From NCBI GenBank assembly GCA_023428135.1, contig JAEYZG010000067.1, positions 1-64,000 on the forward strand: a stretch of DNA of 64,000 nucleotides, written 5' to 3'. Below are positions 46,100 through 54,372 of the stretch, piece after piece. Origin of the DNA: Bacteroidota bacterium. Its GTDB lineage: Bacteria; Bacteroidota; Bacteroidia; Cytophagales; Cytophagaceae. The position numbers and the translations under genes are program-made. Below the pieces are notes generated by a model. It had not been told where the DNA came from. It made no database searches and saw nothing but the letters and a program-made list of their open reading frames with translations. Numbering within the stretch: the stretch's first letter is position 1; every line of letters starts with the position of its first letter.

Positions 46100-46657
46100 A
46101 TGCACCTGTCAATAGAGGAAATTATACGAGGATGTAAGAAAAACGACTCTATTGCACAGGAAGCACTTTTTAAGCTATATTCCAAAAAATTGATGACTGT
46201 TTGCCTCAGATACTCTTCCTGCAGAGAAGATGCGGAAGATCTATTTCAGGAGTCAATGATTAAAATCTTTCAGAGTCTTCACTCCTTTGAAGAAAAAGGC
46301 TCTGTAGAAGGCTGGATGCGTCGGATCATTACTAATAATGCCATCAAAGAATTTCGCAAAAGGAAATACTTATCTTCTTTATCTGAGCCCGAATCTTTTA
46401 ATTTACCGGTATTTACAGATGACGATGTCATTGAAAGAATGTCAGGAGAAGAATTGATGGGTGTAATCCATAAACTTCCGGAGGGCTCCAGAATGGTATT
46501 CAACCTTTTTGTGATTGAGGGCTATTCGCACAAAGAAATTAGTGAAATGATGCAAATCACAGAAGGGACTTCCAAATCTCAATTTTTTAATGCTAAAAAA
46601 ATCCTTAAGACCCTATTAGGGAAAGGAGAAAAAGTAGATCAACTACAGCAAATCTAA
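46100..46657 (+). CDS. ECF-type RNA polymerase sigma factor
   Basis: The 185-residue protein has sigma region 2 (about 25-95), with YSSCREDAEDLFQESMIKIFQSL and GWMRRIITNNAIKEFRKRK. Region 4 (about 120-175) has LPEGSRMVFNLFVIEGYSHKEISEMM and GTSKSQFFNAKKILK. ECF sigma factors direct polymerase to stress or envelope genes. An in-frame TTG at 46064 would add twelve residues, but the ATG at 46100 fits the family start better. No anti-sigma gene is adjacent; the next gene is convergent and its stop codon directly abuts this one. Regulation by the divergent XRE protein is likely from the paired palindromes. Confidence 0.9.
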   Translation: MHLSIEEIIRGCKKNDSIAQEALFKLYSKKLMTVCLRYSSCREDAEDLFQESMIKIFQSLHSFEEKGSVEGWMRRIITNNAIKEFRKRKYLSSLSEPESFNLPVFTDDDVIERMSGEELMGVIHKLPEGSRMVFNLFVIEGYSHKEISEMMQITEGTSKSQFFNAKKILKTLLGKGEKVDQLQQI

Positions 46658-47842
46658 TTAACTCTTACGCTTTCTTTCTTCTATTTCTTTTCTAATAAGC
46701 GACAACTCACGGCCAGTCTGACCTTTAATGGATTTATTTTCTTCTGCTCGCCTTAGTAAATATGGCATCACAGCCTCTAATGGTCCAAATGGAAGATACT
46801 TACAAACATTAAAGTTTTTCCTGGATAAATTAAAAGAGATATGATCTCCCATGCCATAAAGTTGAGCAAAATAAACTCTTTCATCATTATTTTCCAGCTT
46901 CATTGATCTCATAATTTTAGTCTGAAGGAGATTACTTTCCTCATTGTGACTTCCTGAAACAAGTGCCAAATAATTAAGATTTTTAAGACAAAATTCGAGC
47001 GCTTCATTAAATGCCTGATCTGTTTCTTCCTTTGTGGGAAAAATGGGAGAAGGGTACCCTAAATCCAAAGCTCTTTTACGCTCCTTTTCCATATAGGCCC
47101 CTCGCACAAGTTTTACCCCAAGCTTATAACCATTTTCCTTTGCTGAATTTATCGCTTCTCTAAGAAGGAAAGGCATATCTACCCTGTACATCTGAAATGT
47201 CCTACAAATCAAAAGATTAACTTTATTATACTGACTCATTAATTTCAAAGTAACGGCATCGATAGTATCTTGGATCCAACTTTCCTCTGCGTCAACCATA
47301 AGTCTTACACCTGCATCGGAGGCATAAGCAGCAATTTTTTCTACCATTTGATTAAAATGAGAGAATTCTTCCTTCTCAATAAAATTTAATTCAATACCAC
47401 TCTGTACTTTTTCCAAAATGGAAAAGCGGCATAAAGCTGTCATTTTAAATACAACAAAGGGAATATTCTTATCAGAAGCTGCTAAATCTATTGATTTCCG
47501 AAGTACATCCATAGTATGATCATATGCAGCCATAGAACTTTCTGCTTCAACTGCATAATCCAAAATAGTTTTAACCCCAGAAAAACTAAGCTTATCGATT
47601 GCATTTTTGCATTCATCCAGGCTCTCCCCTCCGCAGAAATGATTAAATAGTGTATTTTTTATTACTTTTTTAACAGGAAGTTTCCATTTTAATGCACTTT
47701 TTACAAAATAACTGCCTATCTTTGTTAACTTACTCATCCCCATAATTGTGAATAGAAAATTGATTTTTTTTAGTTCACGATCAGGACGGGAAGAAAAAGC
47801 TGCCGAAGTGTCGTCAAAAGATACAAGGTTGTGGTTGTCCAT
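46658..47842 (-). CDS. Proline dehydrogenase
   Basis: A 394-residue FAD enzyme of the monofunctional ProDH family that oxidises proline to pyrroline-5-carboxylate. Key segments are FVVFKMTALCRFSILEKV, LMVDAEESWIQDTIDAVT, VKLVRGAYMEKERKRALDLGYPSPIFPTK in outline, ALVSGSHNEESN, and FAQLYGMGDHISFNL near the C terminus with the substrate-binding pattern. The last segment has RRAEENKSIKGQTGRELSLI, as in other Bacteroidota ProDH. No P5C dehydrogenase gene is adjacent, so it is not a PutA fusion. It ends exactly at the end of the sigma gene, zero bases apart. Confidence 0.93.
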   Translation of the reverse strand: MDNHNLVSFDDTSAAFSSRPDRELKKINFLFTIMGMSKLTKIGSYFVKSALKWKLPVKKVIKNTLFNHFCGGESLDECKNAIDKLSFSGVKTILDYAVEAESSMAAYDHTMDVLRKSIDLAASDKNIPFVVFKMTALCRFSILEKVQSGIELNFIEKEEFSHFNQMVEKIAAYASDAGVRLMVDAEESWIQDTIDAVTLKLMSQYNKVNLLICRTFQMYRVDMPFLLREAINSAKENGYKLGVKLVRGAYMEKERKRALDLGYPSPIFPTKEETDQAFNEALEFCLKNLNYLALVSGSHNEESNLLQTKIMRSMKLENNDERVYFAQLYGMGDHISFNLSRKNFNVCKYLPFGPLEAVMPYLLRRAEENKSIKGQTGRELSLIRKEIEERKRKS

Positions 47843-47905
47843 ACGTTAGATAAGAACGACAATGGACAATGAATTGTTGGTCTAATTTATTCTTTGAAAA
47901 AAATT

Positions 47906-49012
47906 ATGGAAGTTAATTTACAAGTAAATCCTTTAGAAAAGTGGGCAAAAGTAAAGGGCAAACCACTTGTCATTGCAGGGCCTTGCAGTGCTGAAACACC
48001 GGAACAGTTAATGGCAACTGCGAAGCTGTTAAAAGACCTTGGAAAAGTAGATGTACTTAGAGCAGGTATCTGGAAACCCAGAACAAGACCTAACAGCTTC
48101 GAAGGTGCAGGAGCAGAAGGTTTGAAATGGCTTGCTGATGTTAAAAAAGAACTAGGCATACCTGTTGGAACCGAAGTTGCAAATACACAACATGTTGAAG
48201 AAGCTTTGAAATATGGAATAGATGTACTTTGGATTGGCGCCAGAACAACTGTAAGTCCATTCTCCGTACAGGAGATGGCCGATGCACTTCAAGGTGTAAA
48301 GAATGTTGCGGTTTTGGTTAAAAACCCAACCCACCCAGAACTTCCATTGTGGATCGGAGCATTCGAAAGACTGTATAGAGCTGGTATAAGAGACCTTGCA
48401 GCTATTCACAGAGGCTTTGCAACATCTGATAAATCTAAGTTCAGAAATATCCCAATGTGGCAAATTCCAATTGAATTAAGAAGAATAGCTCCACAGATTC
48501 CTATTATCTGCGACCCTAGCCATATCGGGGGAAAAAGAGATCTTATATTTGAAATTTCTCAGAAAGCGCTTGACCTTAACTTTGATGGTTTGATGATTGA
48601 AACACACATCACACCTGAGAAAGCATGGAGCGACGCGGATCAGCAAGTAACTCCAGCAAGACTTTCGGAAATTCTTTCTGAACTGAAAGTTAGAAAAGAC
48701 TCTTCTACTGACAAGGATTTTAACGATCATCTTGACGATTTAAGAAAGAAAATAGATAATCTTGACAGAGAGCTTATCGAAGTGCTTGCTTCGAGAATGG
48801 CTATCGTTGAAAAAATCGGTGAATACAAGAGAGAAAATAATGTGACTACCTATCAGGTAAAAAGATGGGATGACATTATGAAGAACAGAGCTGATCTTGC
48901 TACTAAGATGAACCTGAACCCTGAATACATTATAGAGATCTATAAAATCATTCACGAAGAAAGTATCAGAAAGCAGACAGAGATCATGAAAGCTGTCGCT
49001 TCAAAAGCTTAA
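47906..49012 (+). CDS. Bifunctional DAHP synthase / chorismate mutase
   Basis: The 368-residue protein joins a DAHP synthase domain of the AroA(G)/KDPG-like type (about 10-260), which condenses PEP and erythrose-4-phosphate, to a type II chorismate mutase domain (about 275-360). Motifs are PLVIAGPCSAETPEQL, LRAGIWKPRTRPNSFEGAG, GARTTVSPFSVQEMADAL, VKNPTHPELPLWIGA, CDPSHIGGKRDLI and then DDLRKKIDNLDRELIEVLASRM. It both starts the shikimate pathway and makes prephenate, allowing chorismate-mutase-linked feedback. The ATG at 47906 (MEVNLQ) is preferred over TTG at 47894. It lies upstream of aroB and the aroA fusion, separated by a terminator. Confidence 0.93.
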   Translation: MEVNLQVNPLEKWAKVKGKPLVIAGPCSAETPEQLMATAKLLKDLGKVDVLRAGIWKPRTRPNSFEGAGAEGLKWLADVKKELGIPVGTEVANTQHVEEALKYGIDVLWIGARTTVSPFSVQEMADALQGVKNVAVLVKNPTHPELPLWIGAFERLYRAGIRDLAAIHRGFATSDKSKFRNIPMWQIPIELRRIAPQIPIICDPSHIGGKRDLIFEISQKALDLNFDGLMIETHITPEKAWSDADQQVTPARLSEILSELKVRKDSSTDKDFNDHLDDLRKKIDNLDRELIEVLASRMAIVEKIGEYKRENNVTTYQVKRWDDIMKNRADLATKMNLNPEYIIEIYKIIHEESIRKQTEIMKAVASKA

Positions 49013-49073
49013 TTCTAGTTTTTTACATGAGGCACTGTTTTCAACTTCAATGCCTTTGTGAAAAAAAATATTT

Positions 49074-49110
49074 AAACCCGCAAGGTTATTAACTTTGCGG
49101 GTTTATTTTT
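49074..49110 (+). terminator. Terminator after DAHP synthase-chorismate mutase
   Basis: AAACCCGCAA (49074-49083) pairs with TTGCGGGTTT (49095-49104), followed by ATTTTTG. Because of it aroB probably has its own promoter. Confidence 0.9.
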
Positions 49111-49267
49111 GTATTTGTGTTAAGGCACAACTGAAGTAAGCATTAGAATTTTTCTTTAGAACAATTCTCTGCCTCCCCTTTAAAATCAAGCTAAGCAGAG
49201 CTTTTCTAAAGATTTTGGACTTAATCTTTTAGTTAGAAAAACCTTAACGGCATAAGTTTAAAAATTC

Positions 49268-50305
49268 ATGAACAACCAATTAGTAGTCATCACAACAAGC
49301 ATCAGAGAAGAACTGAACAGGTTTTTGAAGGAAAGAAAATTTTCTAAAATTGTATTGCTTGCAGATGAAAATACATACAAATATTGTTTTCCTCTCTTAG
49401 GCCTAAGCCTACCAGAAGAACAAATAATTGTAATAAAAAGTGGTGAAGAGCAAAAGAATTTGCGCACTTGTGAGTACATTTGGGATAAACTCACAAATCT
49501 TAGACTCGACAGAAAAGCATTGCTTATCAATCTGGGAGGAGGCGTTATTGGGGATATGGGCGGCTTTTGTGCTGCTACCTACAAAAGAGGAATCTCGTTT
49601 GTACAAGTGCCAACAACCCTTCTGGCACAAGTGGATGCAAGTATAGGAGGCAAACTAGGTATTGATTTTCATCTGTTCAAAAACCATATAGGAGTCTTTC
49701 GTATTCCTGATGCAGTGCTTATCGATACTATTTTTCTAAAGACTTTACCAAACAATGAACTACGTTCCGGGTTTGCAGAAGTAATAAAACATGCACTAAT
49801 AGCTGACAAGAGCAAGTGGGAAGAGATCAGACAAAAGAGTCTGGCTCAGCAAGAGTGGCAAAATCTGGTAGAACATTCAGTGCTAATCAAGAAAAAAGTT
49901 ACAGAAGAAGATCCAGAGGAAAAAGGATTGAGAAAAATTCTGAACTTTGGCCACACAATTGGCCATGCCATAGAAAGCTACTTTCTGAATATACCTCACA
50001 AAAAGCTATTGCATGGCGAGGCTATTGCGATAGGAATGATTTGCGAGGCATATATATCAATGAAAAACGGCTTCATTTCACAACTAGAACTGAACGAAAT
50101 AAAAAATTATATCATTGCAATTTTTGGAAAAACAGAAATTTTTGAATACGATTCGGAAAAAATTCTACCTTTAACTTTGCAGGACAAAAAAAATGAGCAG
50201 GATGAGATATTAGGTTCCTTATTAAACCCGATAGGGCATTCAACCTACAACCATCCTCTTACATTTAAAGACATAATGGATTCAATTCGTTTTTATTCTT
50301 TATAA
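49268..50305 (+). CDS. aroB: 3-dehydroquinate synthase
   Basis: This NAD- and metal-dependent enzyme forms 3-dehydroquinate from DAHP. The 345 residues contain INLGGGVIGDMGGFCAATYKRGI (NAD-binding, about 88-110) and VPTTLLAQVDASIGGKLGID (about 114-133). Also present are FAEVIKHALIADK, the metal ligands NFGHTIGHAIES (about 219-230) and LLHGEAIAIGM. Its stop is only 2 nt before the next start, so aroB and aroA are one translational unit. Normal in length (about 350). Confidence 0.95.
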   Translation: MNNQLVVITTSIREELNRFLKERKFSKIVLLADENTYKYCFPLLGLSLPEEQIIVIKSGEEQKNLRTCEYIWDKLTNLRLDRKALLINLGGGVIGDMGGFCAATYKRGISFVQVPTTLLAQVDASIGGKLGIDFHLFKNHIGVFRIPDAVLIDTIFLKTLPNNELRSGFAEVIKHALIADKSKWEEIRQKSLAQQEWQNLVEHSVLIKKKVTEEDPEEKGLRKILNFGHTIGHAIESYFLNIPHKKLLHGEAIAIGMICEAYISMKNGFISQLELNEIKNYIIAIFGKTEIFEYDSEKILPLTLQDKKNEQDEILGSLLNPIGHSTYNHPLTFKDIMDSIRFYSL

Positions 50306-50307
50306 AA

Positions 50308-52266
50308 ATGGCAAAAAAGAAACTGAAAGCTAAAACATCGGCCAAAAAAGCAGCCGTAAAAAAAGCAGCGGGCAAGAAAGCTTCCGCGAAGAAAGCAGCT
50401 GCGAAAAAGGCTACAGCTAAGAAAGCTGCAAGCAAAAAGACCGCCGCTAAAAAAACAGTTGCAAAGAAAGCTGCTGCTAAAAAAGCTACTGGCAAAAAAG
50501 CTGCTACCAAAAAGGTCGCATCTAAAAAAACTACTGCTAAAAAAGCTGTTGCCAAGAAAGCGGCAGGTAAAAAAGCAGTAGTAAAAAAAGCTACAGCTAA
50601 AAAAGTAACTGGCAAAAAAGCAGCCGCTAAAAAGGTAGTAGCAAAAAAAGTTACAGCTAAAAAAGCAGTTAGTAAAAAGACTGCTGGCAAAAAAGCAGTT
50701 GCTAAGAAAGCAGTTTCCAAAAAGGCTGTTAGCAAAAAAGTAGTTGCTAAAAAAACTACAGCGAAGAAAGCTGTTGTTGCTAAAAAGGCTTTAGCTAAGA
50801 AAGGTGTTGTTACTAAAAAGACTGTAGCTAAGAAAACTGTAGCAAAAAAAGCAGTAGTAGCTAAGAAGACTGTCGCTAAGAAGGCTATAGCTAAGAAAAC
50901 TGTCGCTAAAAAAGCAATAGCTAAAAAGACCGTTGCTAAAAAGCCTGCTACCCCAAAAGTAGCTCCTGAAGTAACTACGGAAGTAATATCTCAGGTTCAG
51001 CCGGAAATTACATTAACAGAACAGATCACTTCTTCTATTCAGGAAAACGTTCTGAGCATTAACAAACTTTCTCAGACTATAGAGGTGGCTATCACCCCTC
51101 CTGCTTCAAAAAGTGAAAGCAACCGTGTATTAGTAATTAATGCACTTGCTGGTGGTTCTGCGAAACTTGAAAACCTTTCAAATGCCAGAGATACGCAAAC
51201 ACTCATCCGTCTTCTTAAATCTGATGAACAAGAACTGGATGTGCTTGATGCCGGTACTACAATGAGATTCCTTACTGCCTATAGTGCAGTAACAGGAAAA
51301 GAAGTAGTACTTACAGGCACAAAAAGAATGCAGGAAAGACCTATCGGACTTCTGGTAGATGCTTTAAGACAGCTTGGCGCTGAAATTGAATATGAAGGAA
51401 AAGAAGGATTCCCTCCTATTAAACTTTCAGGCTTTGACAAAGAAAAAGCTGAAAACAACAGAATTCAAATAAGAGGGGATGTTAGCAGCCAGTATATTTC
51501 TGCTCTTCTTATGATCGCTCCTGTTCTTCCAAATGGTCTGGTTCTTGAACTTACCGGAAAAGTAAGCTCTAAACCATATATCGAAATGACACTTGATCTT
51601 CTTTTCCATTTCGGGATAGAAAGCGAATGGGAAGGCAATATCATTACAATCAAAAATCAGGAATTTATCCCTGCAGATTATACAGTAGAATCTGACTGGT
51701 CAGCTGCAAGCTACTGGTATGCTATAGCTGCTTTGGCTCCTGATGCTAAAATCGAGTTAACTGGTTACAAATATGGTTCAATCCAGGGCGACAGCAAAAT
51801 CGCTGACTTCATGGATCTTTTAGGAGTAAAAACAACATACCTTGAAGAAGGAATCTCTCTTGAAAGCCAGGAAGTGAAAGGCGTTGAATCACTTGACTTC
51901 TCTGACAATCCTGATCTTGCTCAAACTATTGCTGTAATTGCTGCAGCTAAAGGTATTGAACTTACATTGACAGGTCTTGAAAGCCTTAGAATAAAAGAAA
52001 CTGACAGAATCACAGCTCTTCAGAACGAACTTAAGAAATTCGGAAGCGAACTGGTGGAAGTAGAAGAAAACTCTACATACAAAGTTGTAAATGGAGACTT
52101 CGAAGTAAACGGTCAGACTGTTGATACTTATGAGGACCACCGTATGGCGATGGCTTTTGCCCCTCTGGCTGTATTAGGACCAATTAAGATAGAAAATCCT
52201 GAAGTAGTAGAGAAATCTTACCCTCACTTCTGGGATGATCTGGAAAAAGCAGGATTTAGTTTCTAA
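50308..52266 (+). CDS. aroA: Histone H1-like Lys/Ala-rich tail fused to EPSP synthase (AroA)
   Basis: The 652-residue frame has two parts. Residues 1-213 contain about forty pentapeptides of the form xxKKx (for example TAKKA, VAKKT), about 85 lysines and no Asp or Glu, resembling histone H1-like DNA-binding tails of bacteria. Residues 214-255 are a neutral linker. From about 256 an EPSP synthase follows, which joins PEP to shikimate-3-phosphate: PPASKSESNRV (K268), LDAGTTMRFLTA, MQERPIGLLVDALRQLGA, GDVSSQYISALLM, SDNPDLAQTIAV, IKETDRITAL and EDHRMAMAF. All expected motifs are intact. No ATG occurs between tail and enzyme; a GTG inside IEVAITPP would cut the first strand. The tail therefore belongs to the enzyme. 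It starts 2 nt after aroB. Confidence 0.9.
   Translation: MAKKKLKAKTSAKKAAVKKAAGKKASAKKAAAKKATAKKAASKKTAAKKTVAKKAAAKKATGKKAATKKVASKKTTAKKAVAKKAAGKKAVVKKATAKKVTGKKAAAKKVVAKKVTAKKAVSKKTAGKKAVAKKAVSKKAVSKKVVAKKTTAKKAVVAKKALAKKGVVTKKTVAKKTVAKKAVVAKKTVAKKAIAKKTVAKKAIAKKTVAKKPATPKVAPEVTTEVISQVQPEITLTEQITSSIQENVLSINKLSQTIEVAITPPASKSESNRVLVINALAGGSAKLENLSNARDTQTLIRLLKSDEQELDVLDAGTTMRFLTAYSAVTGKEVVLTGTKRMQERPIGLLVDALRQLGAEIEYEGKEGFPPIKLSGFDKEKAENNRIQIRGDVSSQYISALLMIAPVLPNGLVLELTGKVSSKPYIEMTLDLLFHFGIESEWEGNIITIKNQEFIPADYTVESDWSAASYWYAIAALAPDAKIELTGYKYGSIQGDSKIADFMDLLGVKTTYLEEGISLESQEVKGVESLDFSDNPDLAQTIAVIAAAKGIELTLTGLESLRIKETDRITALQNELKKFGSELVEVEENSTYKVVNGDFEVNGQTVDTYEDHRMAMAFAPLAVLGPIKIENPEVVEKSYPHFWDDLEKAGFSF
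50338..50946 (+). repeat. 15-bp coding minisatellite for xxKKx pentads
   Basis: The DNA for residues 11-213 of the AroA fusion is a degenerate 15-bp tandem repeat with constant AAAAAG, AAGAAA or AAAAAA for the Lys pair and variable GCT/GTT/ACT codons around it. Three units have one extra Val codon. Because the unit is a multiple of three, length changes would keep the frame. Confidence 0.9.
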
Positions 52267-52285
52267 TCCTCAATAGATATATAGA

Positions 52286-53512
52286 TCAATTGCAATTTGC
52301 TTTGATCAAATCAGAAGCCTGTGAAGACCCTAACTCAATTGACTTGGTTAGATCTTTACAGGCTTCTTCCTTTTCTTTCAGACTTAACTTCGCTACTCCT
52401 CTTAAATAATGCGCCTGAGCACTTGAGGATCTTATTTCTATCAAAGTATTAAGATCGTTTACTGCTTCTCTGAAATTGCCTCTGCCAATATTTGCCTCTG
52501 CGCGTTTTTGATAAAGGGAAAAATTCCCCGGATTGAGCTCAAGATATTTTGTATAATCAGCCTCTGCTTTATCAAAATTATTAAGCTTCATATACAGATT
52601 TCCTCTGTTTAAATACACATCCATTTTATCAGGCATGAGTTTACAGCATTGATCATAATCTTCAATTGCCGCCTGGATATTTCCCAGATTCGTCTTGACT
52701 GAAGCTCTGAAAAAGTAAAAATCAAACTCTTCCTTCTTGAGCATAATAGCTTTGTCCAAGGCCGCAAGAGAACTTGTAAAATCTCTAAGGTATTGATAAG
52801 TCATTCCGAGGATATAATGCACCTCTGCATCTTCCGGAGAAAGTTTCATTGCAATTTTTACATCGGCCATAGCCTGATTATAATTTCCAAGCCTGTTATT
52901 CGCCTTTGCACGATAGATGAAATAGTTCTTATTTTGCTTATCGAAGTTGATCGATTTGGTAAAATAATTAACAGATTCCGAATCCCTTCCCAGTCTGTAA
53001 CTCAATACACCAAGTGTATATAAAATCTCAGCTGTAGGTTTTAACTCACTGCATTTTTTAAAATCCATAAAAGCCTCTTCGTACATGCCGAAAAGGTTAT
53101 ACAAAATTCCCCTTTCATATAATGCTGAAAAATGCTTCGGGTCAATCATGATAAGCTGGGAGTAATCCAATAAGGCTTCATCATCCAAGCCAATTTTGGA
53201 TTTCAGTTTTGCTTTTCGGAAAAAATAATCTGTGTTTTTGGGATTGAGCTTTGTGAGCTTGTCGAGGTCTTCCATGCACTGGAAGTTGTTTCCTAGTTTA
53301 TCATTGGCCTCAGTCCTTCGGAGTAAAGCTTCCTGATAATCAGCCTGAATAATTATGGCTGCAGTAAAATCATCAACTGATTCCTGATATTTTCCTTCTT
53401 TAATTTTTTGAGTTCCACTTTCATATAAAGCTTTAGCCTTGGGGTTTATATCCTGACTAAAACCAAATCCGGAGAGCATTACCAATAAAAAAATGAACGT
53501 AACCTTTTTCAT
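52286..53512 (-). CDS. Secreted TPR-repeat protein
   Basis: The 408-residue protein has a signal peptide (MKKVTFIFLLVMLSGFGFSQ) followed by about ten to eleven tetratricopeptide repeats, visible as recurring A-L-Y-x-R-G and D-F-x-K-A-x-x-D/L-x-P patterns, e.g. NFDKAEADYTKYLELNPGN. TPR arrays mediate protein contacts; this one should be periplasmic. The ATG at 53512 is preferred; a GTG three codons upstream overlaps the stop of the preceding BtuF-like gene. The two genes overlap or nearly touch, so one transcript is likely. No enzyme domain is present and the partner is unknown. Confidence 0.85.
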   Translation of the reverse strand: MKKVTFIFLLVMLSGFGFSQDINPKAKALYESGTQKIKEGKYQESVDDFTAAIIIQADYQEALLRRTEANDKLGNNFQCMEDLDKLTKLNPKNTDYFFRKAKLKSKIGLDDEALLDYSQLIMIDPKHFSALYERGILYNLFGMYEEAFMDFKKCSELKPTAEILYTLGVLSYRLGRDSESVNYFTKSINFDKQNKNYFIYRAKANNRLGNYNQAMADVKIAMKLSPEDAEVHYILGMTYQYLRDFTSSLAALDKAIMLKKEEFDFYFFRASVKTNLGNIQAAIEDYDQCCKLMPDKMDVYLNRGNLYMKLNNFDKAEADYTKYLELNPGNFSLYQKRAEANIGRGNFREAVNDLNTLIEIRSSSAQAHYLRGVAKLSLKEKEEACKDLTKSIELGSSQASDLIKANCN

Positions 53513-53520
53513 TGTCAGCA

Positions 53521-54300
53521 CTAAAACAAAGATTTAAAATAATCTGATGCCAATTTCATTCTGCTTCCATACCAGGAAAAAATCTCCCCGTTAACGAGTT
53601 TAACGGACTGAGTGGGACATAGTTGTTCTAGCTCCACCTTGTCTTTTTCCTTAAAAAAATAAGGCTCTGAAGATAAAAGAATTATATCTGGAGCAAGAGC
53701 CTTAATTTCATCCAAATCTGTGATAGGATATCTGTTTCTGTCTTTGAATACATTTATAAAACCTGCTTTTTCCATCATTGCATGGATATAGGTATCTCCT
53801 CCTACAGTCATAAATGGTTTTTTCCAGATGAGATAACATGCCCGGAGATTTGTTGTGGGACTGTATGCATCCATGCAGTCTTTTATTTCCTTCATTAAAT
53901 TTGTGGCTTCTTCATTTTTTTCTGTCAATAACCCTAAACTATTCATCATCGCAAAAGCTTCCTCAATAGTCTTTACCTCGCCAACCCATACCGGATATTT
54001 TTTCTGTAATTCATCTATTGCTGTTTTTTCATTTTCTTCTTTATTAGCTATGATCAGATCCGGAGAAAGTGCATCTATCTTATCAAGGTTGATATTTTTA
54101 GTCCCCCCGACTTTAACTTTATCATAAACAACATCTGGATATTTGCAGAATTTGGTCACTCCTACTACTTCATTTTCAAGGCCTATGTCAAACAAAAATT
54201 CCGTAACTGAAGGGACCAGACTCACGATCCTTTTTACTGGTTTGATCAAAACCAGCTTTCTGCCCAACATGTCTGTGTGAATTGACTCCATTAAATCCAT
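53521..54300 (-). CDS. BtuF-like metal/cobalamin-binding protein without a signal peptide
   Basis: The 259 residues match the helical-backbone metal-receptor fold of BtuF/FhuD-type binding proteins: RIVSLVPSVTEFLFDIG (about 24-40), VGVTKFCKYPDVV, GGTKNINLDKIDALSPDLIIANKEEN, and a C-terminal lobe with LAPDIILLSSEPYFFKEKD. Such proteins normally deliver vitamin B12 or iron chelates to an ABC importer. Here the N terminus MDLMESIHTDMLGRKLVLIK has no signal peptide, lipobox or membrane segment, and no permease or ATPase genes are adjacent. It may be a cytoplasmic variant. The start ATG at 54300 is well placed. It is divergent from the AraC regulator. Confidence 0.85.
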   Translation of the reverse strand: MDLMESIHTDMLGRKLVLIKPVKRIVSLVPSVTEFLFDIGLENEVVGVTKFCKYPDVVYDKVKVGGTKNINLDKIDALSPDLIIANKEENEKTAIDELQKKYPVWVGEVKTIEEAFAMMNSLGLLTEKNEEATNLMKEIKDCMDAYSPTTNLRACYLIWKKPFMTVGGDTYIHAMMEKAGFINVFKDRNRYPITDLDEIKALAPDIILLSSEPYFFKEKDKVELEQLCPTQSVKLVNGEIFSWYGSRMKLASDYFKSLF

Positions 54301-54372
54301 CTTTATTAATTGAAGGTGTTCTTCAGTTTTACCACTTTAAAATTATGTAAATTTGCTACTTTATTCCTGACA

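Noticed and set aside
50265..50735. Antisense open frame opposite the AroA tail, rich in AFL/TAFL
   Set aside because: It is the mirror of the xxKKx repeat on the other strand; Lys-Ala codons read backwards give Phe/Leu/Ala. No start context or family.
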